NCBI GenBank assembly: GCA_937906635.1
Contig: CALCYP010000049.1
Span: 1 to 24,961, forward strand
DNA length: 24,961 nucleotides
Direction of reading: 5' to 3'
Source: an uncultured bacterium
GTDB lineage: Bacteria > Patescibacteriota > Gracilibacteria > Absconditabacterales > Absconditicoccaceae
Shown: in pieces, positions 18,425-24,961 of the stretch
Layout of the letters: every line of letters begins with the position of its first letter
Numbering within the stretch: position 1 is the stretch's first letter
Position numbers and translations under genes: made by a program
The notes under the pieces: generated by a model
What the model saw: only the letters and a program-made list of their open reading frames with translations
Told to the model about the DNA's origin: nothing
The model's database searches: none

Positions 18425-18823
18425 CTATTCTTCATATCTTACATCTTCTAAATTCATACCTCGTTCATTATCAAATGGTACATATTCACACCTAAATAAT
18501 CTATTTCTATTAGTTCATTTTACTATAAATTTTCACATATATTCTCCTGCATAAGTTGGTCATTCAAAATTATATGGTCATCAATCAATAAGCTTCAATC
18601 ATTCTTGGCACACATACCATATATAATTTTTATGTCTATTATAATGTTCTTGTAAAGTCTTTTCTTCTGTTTTAACTTCTTCAACGACTTTTTCTGTTTT
18701 AGGAGTTGAGTGTTTTGCTTCTTCTTTACTTGCAGTAAATACTCAAATCATTGTTATTACTCAAAATATAATAAATCATCGTGCTAAACATCACATTTTT
18801 TTCTTTGGTTTTTCTTCACTCAT
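18425..18823 (-). CDS. membrane-anchored unknown protein in a separate unit
   Basis: A 132-residue protein. A basic N-terminus (SEEKPKKKMG) is followed by a hydrophobic segment (about 12-30, LARGFIIFGVITMIGVF) and then a polar outer part with a Lys/Glu helix and a Tyr/Gly-rich domain (KNYIWYVCQEGLKLIDGGPY, then PTYAGEYMGKFIVKG). The Cys at about 81 and the C-terminal Cys could pair. The gene lies between two strong terminators, between packaging and head genes, like a 'moron'. Functions such as superinfection exclusion are possible but nothing in the sequence proves one. Confidence 0.65.
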
Positions 18824-18845
18824 CTTGTTTTTTGAAAAAATAAAA

Positions 18846-18878
18846 AAGTTGTTTACATAGATTATATATAAACAACTT
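18846..18878 (-). terminator. Rho-independent terminator after the packaging genes
   Basis: Minus strand: perfect 10-bp stem (AAGTTGTTTA/TAAACAACTT), 13-nt loop and a T-rich tract. The flanking A/T runs may allow it to work in both directions. It closes the unit of ParB-like to the 113-residue gene. Confidence 0.9.
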
Positions 18879-18898
18879 CAAAAATAAAGAGAAAACTG

Positions 18899-19240
18899 CT
18901 ATTTTTCTTTAGAAATATCTACTGTTGGTATATTTTCTATATTCACTTCTATAATATCAAAGCAATCAGGTATTTCTATCTTTGCAGGTAATTTATACTT
19001 AAATCAAAGCTCATCTTTTGCTTCCTGCAACATATCAACATACCAATTATAAGTTTCAGCAATCTTTACAAACTTCTCTTGGTACTCATTAGCACCACTA
19101 ACACAACTTCTCATATTATTCAATAGTTGTGCTAATACATTTAATTTTTCATCGATTTTCATTTCTTCTTCAAGGTGTCTATCTTGTTCAACCTTAAATG
19201 TAAATTCATCGATTTTTGTGTACGTTCTTTTTCCGTCCAT
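18899..19240 (-). CDS. unknown protein, helical then beta-rich
   Basis: A 113-residue protein. Residues 1-78 are helical (MDGKRTYTKIDEFTFKVEQD, then LEEEMKIDEKLNVLAQLLNN) and the first TGA codon (residue 79, DELGFKYKLP) continues into 34 more residues (PAKIEIPDCFDIIEVNIENI...). Under the standard code the gene would stop at residue 78. No family is recognised. It is the last gene of the packaging unit, right before a terminator. Confidence 0.6.
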
Positions 19241-19295
19241 TTTAATATTTTTAATAATCTAAAATCAAGCAAAAACCCGAGTTTCTTTTGATGGC

Positions 19296-19502
19296 TTATT
19301 CTTTCTCAAATAGTACTTTTGGCAGGTCATTCCTTTTCTTTTGTACATATTTTCGAAATTCGAATAAGCTAATATCTGTAATCATTTTTGTTTCATCTTC
19401 TGTTTGTTGAGATGATAAGAACTCTAACACCATTGTTTCAGTAATTACAACTTCAAGTGTTTGACTTCTAACATAAGGGTCATAATCATACTTTTTTTTC
19501 AT
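19296..19502 (-). CDS. unknown small protein
   Basis: A 68-residue protein (MKKKYDYDPYVRSQTLEVVI) with no Gly and hence no TGA, highly charged, with a helix ISLFEFRKYVQKKRNDL near the C-terminus. It starts 2 nt after the terminase stop. An upstream in-frame TTG would add five residues but overlaps the terminase, so the ATG is chosen. Function unknown. Confidence 0.6.
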   Translation of the reverse strand: MKKKYDYDPYVRSQTLEVVITETMVLEFLSSQQTEDETKMITDISLFEFRKYVQKKRNDLPKVLFEKE

Positions 19503-19504
19503 TT

Positions 19505-20965
19505 TTAGAAGCTTCAAATATAAAAGCTCTTGTTTTGGTCTGTCAAAGCAAATAACAAACTATCTACCTTGTCGTCATAATCTCAATTTGGGAAAGCCAA
19601 TAATTCATCTACCAAATCACTTGTTCAATCAGTAAATAGTACTTTTCAATCTTCAAATAGTATTTGCTTTTCTAACAGCCTTGTAGTTTTGTCTTTTGTT
19701 GTTTTCTGCTCTTGTACTGCTAATCACATTTCTTTGAATATTCATTTCAGTACTAATTGGTAAGCTACTGTTTCAACGATAACTCTTGTTGCATTTCGTT
19801 TGATGTATAGATTTCTTACAATTTCTGTTGCTCTTTTAATATTCTTTTCTAATCATTCTAATCAGATACATTCTAATACATATCTCCTATCTTCAAAAAA
19901 TCATACAACACAAATAGCAAATCTATCACTTCACTCTTTTTCACTTACAGCTGGGTCCACTCCAATCTGTATTTTAGTAAATTGTGGCAACTGGTCTTTG
20001 CTAACATATTTTATCATATCTCTTGTTATAATATGCTGTCATATTACATAAGGTATTAACAAATAGTTTTGATTAAAACTTATGCTTCATAATCTGCGTC
20101 TTTCTGTTTCCAATGATGTATATTTCTTATTACTATCAATTTTTCATTCATTTAATCTTTCCGCTTCTTCATCTGTTTCAACAAATCTATCTCGGACTAT
20201 CTTTCAATCTTCATATATTGGTAGTATGATTATCTCTCGGTTTTTGTCGTTTTTAATATGTTCTTCAAATCTTGGTACTAATCAATCTTCGTAAATAGTA
20301 TTTCATAAGAACACCATTTGACAAGCTCAAGTAGTTCATCATAATATTTCATTTAACAAGAACTCAAAGTTTTTATCTATCTTCTTTTTGCTTTGAGTAC
20401 TTGAAATTGTATCAACATCATCTAATATAATTAAATCAGGTCTATACTTTCAATCACTGGCTGTATAGTTCTTTCATCTCGGACTTGCTCACAAACTCAT
20501 TGCTCTTACATAACATTCATTTTCTGTAACAAATTTATCAATTCTTTTTATTTTTTTCTGTCAATTCATTGTTTTATATTCAGGGTAATATAAGTTTCAA
20601 AAATCAAACACAAATCTTTCTCAATTGTCAGTATCTCATATAAATGAATTGGCAATATATGTTAAGTTTTCTTCTGCATTGTCTATCGTTTGAGAATATC
20701 GCATAATATTCCTTCTTTTCTTATAAGCTATGCAGTAATTCACATACATTTGTGCAATAGTTGTTTTAGCGCATCATCTAAATCATTTAAAGTAAATGTT
20801 TTTTCATTGTTCTATTGCTTTATAATATTTCAATAAACATTTGGGAGTATCAAAAGAGTAGTATTCACGAAAATAATAATTACAGTATCAGAAAAAGTCT
20901 TTGCTATAATAATATTTTCTTATTTCTTTATTCTCTTTGATTTTGTTTATTAAAAGTTCGTCCAT
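19505..20965 (-). CDS. terL: terminase large subunit
   Basis: A 486-residue DNA packaging motor. The N-terminal ATPase has a Walker A-like GFRGCAKTT at 61-69, Walker B DLIILDD at 177-183, and a coupling motif LGNTIYEDG near 220-228. The C-terminal nuclease has IGVDPAVSEKEG (D337), RVIVETV (E398) and GDYDDKVDSLLFAL (461-474), the expected acidic triad of RNase H-type terminase nucleases. It overlaps the small subunit stop as TAATG. Almost all Gly codons are TGA. Confidence 0.95.
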
Positions 20966-21441
20966 TAGCTTTTGTTTTTGAAATAATTATCAATCATTTC
21001 TTTATCTTCAAAACTTATACTATCTCTATTATTATTCATATTTTCATTCTTGCTTACTGTTGTTGGCTCTCATAATTCAGTTTTGCTCATCTTCCAAATA
21101 GTTTCTAATTCTTTCAAATCTACTAAATCTCAATCTTCTTGTGTTTTCTTAATTATTGCTTGTAATTTCTTTCTTACAAGTTGTATTGAAGTTTTTTTTG
21201 CTTCAAGTAATCGTTCCATTGGTATTTCAAGTTTTTTTGCTAATTCGTTTTGTCTTCTTTCAAGTGCTTTCTCTACGATTTTTTCTTTTCGCTCTTTCTT
21301 ATCTTTTGACCGTCAAGCTGTATCTGTTCTATTTATCTTGCTTGTTAATCATTTGTTAGTTAAAAACGCACTGACTTCATCATAATCACTTTCAAAAAAT
21401 TCGAGTTTCAAAGCACTGTAATCATATTTTTGTACTCACAT
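20965..21441 (-). CDS. terminase small subunit (probable)
   Basis: A 158-residue protein preceding the large subunit. It is helical, with a basic N-terminal half (TSKINRTDTAGRSKDKKERK) and a long helix (KALERRQNELAKKLEIPMERL, then SIQLVRKKLQAIIKKTQ), ending with an acidic tail. Small terminase subunits bind the packaging site and recruit the motor but are very divergent. The assignment rests on gene order and size. It starts 1 nt after the methyltransferase stop. Confidence 0.75.
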
Positions 21442-21442
21442 C

Positions 21443-22492
21443 TTAATTTTTGTTATAAATTAAATCTAATCGTTGCTTTCTTATCTCATTACTTACTTTG
21501 TACATCATCATTGGAGGTACAGACATTCAAATTAAATATTCTGGTTTTATATCTAAAAAGTTATAATCTTGAGCTCGACTTCATACGAGTTTTAATTCCG
21601 ATATATTCAAATATCTATATTCTCATCGTACAAAATTATTATCATTTGCTGTTATTGTATTACATACTTTGTTATCATATATGATATTATGAGAAAAAAA
21701 GTTTCATTTCTTTTCGTATCTATAATCTGCTTTTCTCAAATCAGTATCTCAATATTTAGCACATTTAGCAACTTCTAATATCTTTCATTTCAATGGTCTA
21801 TCTTTTCTTCAGCTTCTATCGTGTATTTCTTTAAATAACACTGGCTTTTCATTAAATTCAAGTTTGAGTTTTGGTAATTTATATTCTTTCCTATGAGCTA
21901 CGAAAAATATTCTTTCTCTTTTCTGTGGTAATCACATTGTAGCACCATTTAACAAAAATAATTGTACATCATATCATAATTCTTCAAATCTGTTAAATAT
22001 CATCTTCAGGTATCATTTAGCATTTCATAATAACATTCATTTTACATTTTCTGCAATAACAACTTTTGGCCTAAGCTTTTCTACAACATCAAGATAGTCA
22101 AAAAATAAATCAGACAATACTTGTTTTGCTTGTCATTCTCTAAACTTCTTTTCTTTTCATCGTCATTTTTCTCTTGCTCAAGCTATAGAGAAAGTTGAAC
22201 AAGGTGGGCTTCAATCTAATAAATCAATATCGAATAAATCATTTGGTAATTCTTCATTTGGAATATTTTTGAAATCTTGTACTCACATCAAATAATTATA
22301 TCATTCTCAAAAATTCTTTTTATACACTTTGTCCATTTGTGGGTCAATCTCACAAGTTCAAATTACTTCATATCAAGCGTTTTTATATCACATACTACTT
22401 CATCATCAGCAAGAAAAACAGCTGAAAACTTTATATCAGTTTTTCTCTACTTTTGATAAGTCTTTAATATATCGTTTATAGTTCATCATCAT
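21443..22492 (-). CDS. DNA (cytosine-5) methyltransferase
   Basis: A 349-residue protein with C5-methyltransferase motifs in order: motif I VFSCFSCGGGSSMG (22-35), motif IV GSPPCSTF (94-101, catalytic Cys98), motif VI ENVKG (148-152), motif VIII LPQKRERIFF (188-197) and a C-terminal motif X-like PPMMMYKV. The Gly residues of these motifs are mostly TGA codons. It methylates cytosine in DNA using S-adenosylmethionine. No partner restriction enzyme is visible, so it is probably an orphan anti-restriction or regulatory enzyme. Three ATGs in a row start it (22492, 22489, 22486), preceded in frame by TAG, and it overlaps the ParB-like gene by 17 nt. Confidence 0.93.
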
Positions 22493-23003
22493 CTAATTCA
22501 TCAGTTGAATTAAATTCAAATCAACATTTAGGACATTTATGTTCAAATCATCATAAATCATCTACTCAAATCTCTTTATTCTGAAATCATTGTTCGGTCA
22601 TTGGTTTTTCTTCATCATCAGACAAATCAGGGAACAAATCATCAACATTTAATTCAATATCTCAAATATTTAAATCTCAAATCTCATCTAATTCAACTTT
22701 TAAATTACCATAATCTCGTTCACTCTCATTTAGTTTATTATCAAGTATTCTGTACTTTTTAATTTGCTTTTCTGTAAGGTCTTCAGCTCTTATACAAGGT
22801 ACTTTTTCTAATCATAGTTTCTTTGCTCAAGCCAATCTTCAATGTCATACGATTATGAAATTCTTTTTATCAATCACTATTGGCTGTAAAAATCAGAACT
22901 CTTTTATAGAATTTGCTATTCTGTTAATTTGTTCTTCTCAATGAATTTTATTGTTAAATTCATATGGAATAAGTCTTTCAACTTCGATTTCTTCTATTTT
23001 CAT
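22476..23003 (-). CDS. ParB-like nuclease-domain protein
   Basis: A 175-residue protein with the ParB/sulfiredoxin fold: ERLIPYEFNNKIHGEEQINR (9-28), EFGFLQPIVIDKKNFIIVGHGRLAGAK region (35-61) with the GHGR box at 53-56 and LGLEKVPCI. A C-terminal acidic region ends with HKCPKCGF (CxxC at 157-160). In phages such proteins usually lie beside a DNA methyltransferase, as here, with the genes overlapping. They may act as DNA-binding or nicking partners. It is the first gene of the packaging unit. Confidence 0.88.
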
Positions 23004-23162
23004 CTTGTTTTATCATTGATAAAATCAAAGGAGGTATATTACCTCCTAATGCTAAAGATATTTACGCCACCGCTTGCAACCACTATTCAAGATTTTTCAT
23101 AGTGTTGTGGGTAATATCTAAATATTTAAGACCTTCTTCGTCATTTTTTAAAATTAAAAAAA

Positions 23163-23194
23163 TGTCGGCAATGTTAAAATTGTCGGCAAATGTT
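23163..23194 (+). repeat. direct repeat pair TGTCGGCAA(A)TGTT
   Basis: Two copies, 23163-23175 and 23181-23194, differ by one inserted A and are 18 nt apart start to start. They lie upstream of the integrase promoter. Repeats of this type are often repressor or recombinase binding sites; the role here is not known. The core GGCAAATGTTC recurs at 24586-24596. Confidence 0.6.
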
Positions 23195-23269
23195 CGTTGC
23201 TTTTGTATATGGCAGTATAAATTTTAATAATAGATTTTTTGATTGCAATATTTTATTTATTTTTATATC

Positions 23270-23297
23270 TTGACATTTTATATGAAAAATATATAAT
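23270..23297 (+). promoter_or_regulatory. consensus promoter for the integrase
   Basis: TTGACA (23270-23275), 16-nt spacer, TATAAT (23292-23297). Both hexamers are perfect sigma-70 consensus, and transcription should start near 23304, giving a leader of about 60 nt with a hairpin. Confidence 0.8.
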
Positions 23298-23322
23298 ATT
23301 TATTGCCTTGCTATTATATAAA

Positions 23323-23350
23323 AAGAGATTGAACGAGCTTTTAATCTCTT
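23323..23350 (+). promoter_or_regulatory. leader hairpin before the integrase start
   Basis: A perfect 8-bp stem (AAGAGATT/AATCTCTT) with a 12-nt loop ends 12 nt before the ATG. There is no T run, so it is not a terminator. It could control translation or mRNA stability. No Shine-Dalgarno sequence is seen between hairpin and ATG. Confidence 0.5.
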
Positions 23351-23362
23351 ACAAATAGAAAA

Positions 23363-24319
23363 ATGGAATTATCAAATGAACTGCTTGCTAAATTTAAGGA
23401 ATATTTACAAAACAAAAATTACAAAAAATGAACAATCAATAAAAATATAAATGGAGTAATAGATTTTATTTGATTTAATTGAATTAAAGACACAGATTTA
23501 ATTACTTATCAATCAATAGAAGATTACAAAACTTTTTTAAGACAGCAACCAACACCAAAAACAAGTGTTTATTATTGAAAAAAAGACACTATTTCATCAA
23601 CAACTATTGCTTGGAAAATTCAACCAATTAAAAACTTCTTGAAACGATTAAATATGTTTTATAATGATTGAATAAATTTTAATCTTGTTATCTGTCCAAA
23701 ATGCAAATCTATTCCTATGGACTATTTTGAAGAAGATGAAATCAGATATTTATTACAACAAGTAAATAAATTAGAAAAATATGATATAAACAGATTAAGA
23801 TGTAAATTATTAATTACAATGTGATATACAACAGGTATGAGATTATGAGAAATGTTAAATTTAAAAGTTGAACAATGTTTGAATAATAATAAGCTTATCA
23901 TTACTTGAAAATGAGATAAAGATAGATTGGTATTTATAACAGATAAAGTAAAAGCACTAATAATTGAATATTTACAAATAAGAAAACAACCAATACCACG
24001 AACTTGAAATATTTGAACAAATCACTCAAAAGAAAATTATGTATTTATATCTCATAATCAGGAAACATTTTGAAATAAAATTAGCGAACAAACTATTTGT
24101 TATCATATGCAAAAATATTCTGATATAATCGATTGAAAAAAATTTTCTTGTCATTGTTTAAGACATAGTTTCGCTACTCATCTTTTAGAACAATGAGTAG
24201 ATTTAAGAACAATACAAGAATTACTTTGACATAGCAATATTACAACTACTCAAAGATATATGCATATAGTAAACGAAAGACTACAAAAAATGCACAATTT
24301 AGTATTTAGTTGATTTTAA
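23363..24319 (+). CDS. int: tyrosine-family integrase
   Basis: A 318-residue recombinase. The N-terminal core-binding (SAM-like) domain covers about 1-105. The catalytic domain has TTGMRLGEMLNL with Arg160, GKGDKDRLVFI with Lys183, HCLRHSFATHLL with His264 and Arg267, LLGH with His290 and the nucleophile Tyr299 (TTTQRYMHI). All catalytic residues are present. 16 of 18 Gly codons are TGA, including conserved Gly at LLGH and GKG, so the gene is unreadable in the standard code. It is the only clear plus-strand phage gene and lies next to a tRNA-like attachment core. Confidence 0.97.
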
Positions 24320-24371
24320 GAAAAGGCAATTAAGAATTGATAACTTGTATAGAAAAATACTTATGAGAACT

Positions 24372-24389
24372 ACTTTTTTTGAAAAAAGT
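24372..24389 (+). terminator. weak terminator after the integrase
   Basis: Perfect 8-bp but A/T-only-rich stem (ACTTTTTT/AAAAAAGT) with a 2-nt loop, then CTTG and long T runs. The T runs also form the spacer of the next promoter. Confidence 0.5.
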
Positions 24390-24390
24390 C

Positions 24391-24418
24391 TTGATTTTTT
24401 ATTTTTTTTTGCTATAAT
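24391..24418 (+). promoter_or_regulatory. promoter upstream of the tRNA-like element
   Basis: TTGATT (24391-24396), 16 nt, TATAAT (24413-24418). With the terminator at 24543-24574 it would define an RNA of roughly 150 nt starting near 24425. The spacing equals that of the integrase promoter. Confidence 0.6.
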
Positions 24419-24484
24419 ACGATTGTTATGATTTTTTGATGAGTAAGAAAAAACCTATATTATATAGGGGGCCTTTAGAGATAA

Positions 24485-24513
24485 GGTCGAGGGTTCGAAC
24501 CCCTCCACACCTA
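24485..24513 (+). other. tRNA 3'-end fragment, probable attachment (att) core
   Basis: GAGGG-TTCGAAC-CCCTC (24489-24505) is a canonical T-arm with the TTCGAAC loop. CACACCT plus A (24506-24513) fits the 3' acceptor strand and discriminator. Just upstream CCTT/AAGG (24472-24486) could be the long variable arm of a Ser/Leu-type tRNA. No matching 5' acceptor strand (AGGTGTG) or D-arm is present, so this is not an intact tRNA. A tRNA 3' end beside an integrase is the usual attB/attP core. No CCA is encoded. Confidence 0.7.
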
Positions 24514-24542
24514 AACTCTGAAAGACAGCACTATTAAATAGA

Positions 24543-24574
24543 AAACTCTTACTTGTCAAAGTGAGAGTTTTTTT
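24543..24574 (+). terminator. Rho-independent terminator after the tRNA-like element
   Basis: Stem AAACTCTTAC/GTGAGAGTTT (10 bp with one G-T pair), 8-nt loop, then a T run. Confidence 0.85.
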
Positions 24575-24619
24575 GTATATGGCAAGGCAAATGTTCAATC
24601 TCACAACTCATAACAGGTA

Positions 24620-24709
24620 TTGCAAGCAGATAATTCTAACAAATATGAGTTATCTTGGACAGCAATACCTCCTTGATAACTCGCATTTGTTTGAATTGTT
24701 TTCTTGCAG
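24620..24709 (+). repeat. long imperfect inverted repeat (35-nt arms)
   Basis: Arms 24620-24654 and 24675-24709 match at 28 of 35 positions and are perfect over 8 bp next to the 20-nt loop (GAGTTATC/GATAACTC). The loop contains GCAATACCT (24662-24670), perfectly complementary to AGGTATTGC (24615-24623) at the foot of the first arm, so two folds compete or a pseudoknot forms. Confidence 0.65.
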
Positions 24710-24756
24710 GAAATCCTACCACGGAAAGACCGAACACTACGATAAAGTGATAACAT

Positions 24757-24799
24757 AGAAGATAATACAAGGCGAGTAAATCAAATTGTTTTATCTTCT
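24757..24799 (+). repeat. inverted repeat before the last gene
   Basis: Arms 24757-24770 and 24786-24799 pair at 13 of 14 positions with a 15-nt loop and are followed by AATTTTTG and then the ATG at 24811. It could be a terminator or a leader element of the next gene. Confidence 0.55.
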
Positions 24800-24810
24800 A
24801 ATTTTTGAAA

Positions 24811-24961
24811 ATGAAAGAAAACGAAAAGCAAAAGGAGGTTGTTGTTGAAAATGAAGAAACAGTAAGCGATGAAGCATTGCAACAATTTATTTTCGATGAC
24901 AACCAACTATCATACTACAATGAGTATGACCTTTATATCAATAACCAGTATTCACAATGCT
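24811..24961 (+). CDS. 5' end of an unidentified gene, cut by the window edge
   Basis: Fifty codons from ATG at 24811 (MKENEKQKEVVVENEETVSD, then a Tyr/Asn/Asp-rich stretch NQLSYYNEYDLYINNQYSQ). It is acidic and has no Gly, so the code cannot be tested here. It may be host DNA next to an integration site or a phage gene. The start is the first ATG after the inverted repeat at 24757-24799. No family is recognised. Confidence 0.55.
   Translation, partial: MKENEKQKEVVVENEETVSDEALQQFIFDDNQLSYYNEYDLYINNQYSQC

Larger units (their letters stand above)
23004..23362 (+). promoter_or_regulatory. divergent regulatory region between ParB-like gene and integrase
   Basis: A 359-nt non-coding stretch. It holds a hairpin at 23030-23046 (GGAGGTA/TACCTCC, 7 bp, 3-nt loop), a 47-codon open frame without start on the minus strand (23083-23223), two direct repeats TGTCGGCAA(A)TGTT (23163-23175 and 23181-23194), a TTTTGTATATGGCA element (23201-23214) also found at 24571-24584, a promoter for the integrase and its leader hairpin. 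A minus-strand promoter for the packaging genes must lie here, but I see only a weak TATACT at 23219-23214. Confidence 0.6.
24320..24810 (+). other. non-coding region with attachment core and structured RNA elements
   Basis: A 491-nt region without a convincing gene. In order: a terminator-like hairpin for the integrase (24372-24389), a promoter (24391-24418), a 15-nt hairpin CCTATATTATATAGG (24454-24468), the tRNA-like T-arm (24489-24513), a terminator (24543-24574), the swapped repeat elements (24571-24596), a long imperfect inverted repeat (24620-24709) and a second one (24757-24799). An ATG-initiated frame inside 24579-24758 exists but overlaps these structures. Confidence 0.6.

Noticed and set aside
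23162..23227. Short plus-strand frame of 21 codons over the direct repeats
   Set aside because: Too short, and the repeats explain the sequence.
1..24319. Mycoplasma-type code 4 (TGA = Trp), or a degraded pseudogene region
   Set aside because: TGA lies at conserved Gly positions and at every third position of collagen-like triplets, and TGG is used where Trp is expected. Frames are otherwise intact, so decay is not the explanation.
24428..24480. 16-codon plus-strand leader peptide frame (with TGA as Gly) after the second promoter
   Set aside because: Very short and overlaps the tRNA-like element; no ribosome-binding signal.
24420..24515. Complete tRNA gene
   Set aside because: The T-arm is canonical, but no 5' acceptor strand, D-arm or proper anticodon stem can be drawn; the 15-nt hairpin upstream does not fit a 5-bp stem with a 7-nt loop.
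24561..24758. Plus-strand frame of 65 codons with GTG start
   Set aside because: The GTG lies in the stem of a terminator, and the rest coincides with a long inverted repeat. An inner ATG at 24579 would give about 60 residues, but no family or coding sign supports it.

Overview
The window is most of the genome of a tailed phage or prophage with siphovirus-type morphology, from a host that reads TGA as glycine (genetic code 25). That code is known in Candidatus Gracilibacteria and Absconditabacteria (SR1), members of the candidate phyla radiation. Under the standard code the window looks almost gene-free. With TGA read as Gly and only TAA/TAG as stops, 34 minus-strand frames tile positions 1-23003 with almost no gaps. 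The recoding can be read from conserved motifs: the integrase gives TTGMRLGE, GKGDKDR and LLGH, the cytosine methyltransferase gives GSPPC and ENVKG, and a tail fibre gives 15 perfect Gly-X-Y triplets, all with TGA at conserved Gly positions. The sequence is strongly AT-rich and most genes have no recognisable Shine-Dalgarno sequence.

Layout, in the direction of transcription on the minus strand (right to left). (1) 18899-23003: ParB-like protein, C5-cytosine methyltransferase, terminase small and large subunits, two small unknown genes, then a strong terminator. (2) 18425-18823: a membrane-anchored unknown protein in its own unit, ending at a terminator. (3) 10638-18300: an HK97-type head and neck module (portal, gpF-like head protein, prohead protease fused to an acidic scaffold-like tail, major capsid protein, small unknown protein, adaptor, head closure, gp10-like neck protein, tail terminator, small unknown protein, major tail protein). 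(4) 4289-10551: tail module (tail assembly chaperone with a probable programmed +1 frameshift, tape measure, distal tail protein, Tal-like hub, and a 629-residue fibre whose C-terminal half is about 40% Gly with 28 Cys in all). (5) 1-4272: a GT9/heptosyltransferase-like enzyme, an Excalibur-type Ca-binding protein, small membrane proteins, baseplate/fibre proteins including a collagen-like fibre, a holin-like protein, and the start of one more gene at the left edge.

The right end carries the only plus-strand phage gene that is clear, a tyrosine integrase (23363-24319) with a consensus promoter. It is followed by a promoter, a tRNA-like T-arm plus 3' acceptor strand (a probable attachment core), a terminator, a region rich in inverted repeats, and the start of another plus-strand gene. 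This is consistent with a temperate phage. Whether the right edge is host DNA (an attachment junction) or phage DNA (attP) cannot be decided from the window.

Two promoter-like boxes of 36 bp, nearly identical, lie just downstream of two terminators (18334-18369 and 2644-2679) and appear to start the head/tail unit and the left-end unit. Glycine codon choice differs between genes: TGA supplies almost all Gly codons in the integrase and portal but only a little over half in the major capsid and major tail proteins.
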